Made by a program: the position numbers and the translations under genes | Shown: positions 8,292-8,454 of the stretch, piece by piece | Layout: each line of letters begins with the position of its first letter | Position numbering within the stretch: the stretch's first letter is position 1 | Notes under the pieces: generated by a model | What the model saw: the letters and a program-made list of their open reading frames with translations, nothing else | What the model was told of the DNA's origin: nothing | The model's database searches: none | NCBI GenBank assembly: GCA_017512625.1 | Contig: JAFWFB010000084.1 | Span: forward strand, 1 to 8,454 | Direction of reading: 5' to 3' | DNA from: Erysipelotrichaceae bacterium | Lineage (GTDB): Bacteria > Bacillota_I > Bacilli_A > Erysipelotrichales > Erysipelotrichaceae | DNA: 8,454 bases

Positions 8292-8454
8292 ATGAATGAA
8301 ATCAAGTGTCCGCATTGTGGAAAAGTCTTTAGCGTCGATGAGACCTCATATGATGCCATTGCCAAGCAGGTAAGGGATCATCTTTTTGAAACGGAAGTCA
8401 AAAATCGGATCGATCTCAACCAGAAGGACAATGAATTAAAAACCAAGAAACAGC
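8292..8454 (+). CDS. DUF2130-type protein, 5' part (3' end outside window)
   Basis: Only the first 54 residues are in the window. The product opens with MNEIKCPHCGKVFSVDE, a single CPHC knuckle of zinc-ribbon type, followed by SYDAIAKQVRDHLFETEV and then a highly charged stretch rich in Lys, Asp, Asn and Gln that looks like the start of a coiled coil. This opening fits the DUF2130 family, whose members begin with such a knuckle and an IxxQVR motif, then a long coiled coil and a C-terminal nuclease-like domain. None of the later parts can be checked here. The start has GGAGAG five bases upstream (8281-8286). It has its own promoter region after a terminator, so it is not part of the ATP synthase operon. 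Its function is not known to me. Confidence 0.72.
   Translation, partial: MNEIKCPHCGKVFSVDETSYDAIAKQVRDHLFETEVKNRIDLNQKDNELKTKKQ

Overview
This window holds a complete F-type ATP synthase operon from a low-to-mid GC, Gram-positive-type bacterium. The protein sequences look like a fermentative Firmicute, possibly of the Erysipelotrichia. That placement is inferred from the gene order, the strong AAGGAGG-type ribosome binding sites and the protein style, not from a search. All genes lie on the + strand. I see no RNA genes, CRISPR array, insertion sequence or phage-like gene.

Layout. Positions 2-820 are the 3' part of an AbrB-family membrane protein, closed by a terminator that overlaps its stop codon. 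A short AT-rich gap (833-898) carries a promoter for upp (899-1519, uracil phosphoribosyltransferase). Overlapping the upp stop codon by one base is a 59-codon gene (1519-1698), easily missed because it is so short, that fits the AtpZ family. A strong hairpin lies inside it. Next comes an operator-like inverted repeat overlapping a possible extended -10 promoter (1716-1736), then atpI (1744-2082). The eight structural genes follow in canonical order: atpB (a), atpE (c), atpF (b), atpH (delta), atpA (alpha), atpG (gamma), atpD (beta) and atpC (epsilon), 2079-8232. They are tightly packed; several junctions overlap by 4-10 bases, which suggests translational coupling. A terminator follows at 8231-8254. 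A new promoter region then leads into the 5' part of a DUF2130-type gene (8292 to the window end).

How the genes work together. a, b and c form the membrane Fo motor; alpha, beta, gamma, delta and epsilon form F1. AtpI and AtpZ are small membrane accessory proteins linked to c-ring assembly and, for the pair, to divalent cation transport. The catalytic and ion-pathway residues checked are present, so the enzyme should be functional. In a fermenter it would probably run largely as an ATP-driven ion pump.

The most notable signal is in the c subunit. In an ungapped alignment with the Na+-binding Ilyobacter tartaricus c subunit, the helix-1 Gln32 position is Glu24, while the helix-2 carboxylate (Glu57), a hydroxyl neighbour (Thr58) and Tyr62 are kept. 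This is the two-carboxylate motif reported for some anaerobes such as Fusobacterium nucleatum, and it points to Na+ coupling. Other points worth a look are the AtpZ gene, the hairpin inside it, and the lack of space for a leader before atpI. I found no wholly new system here.
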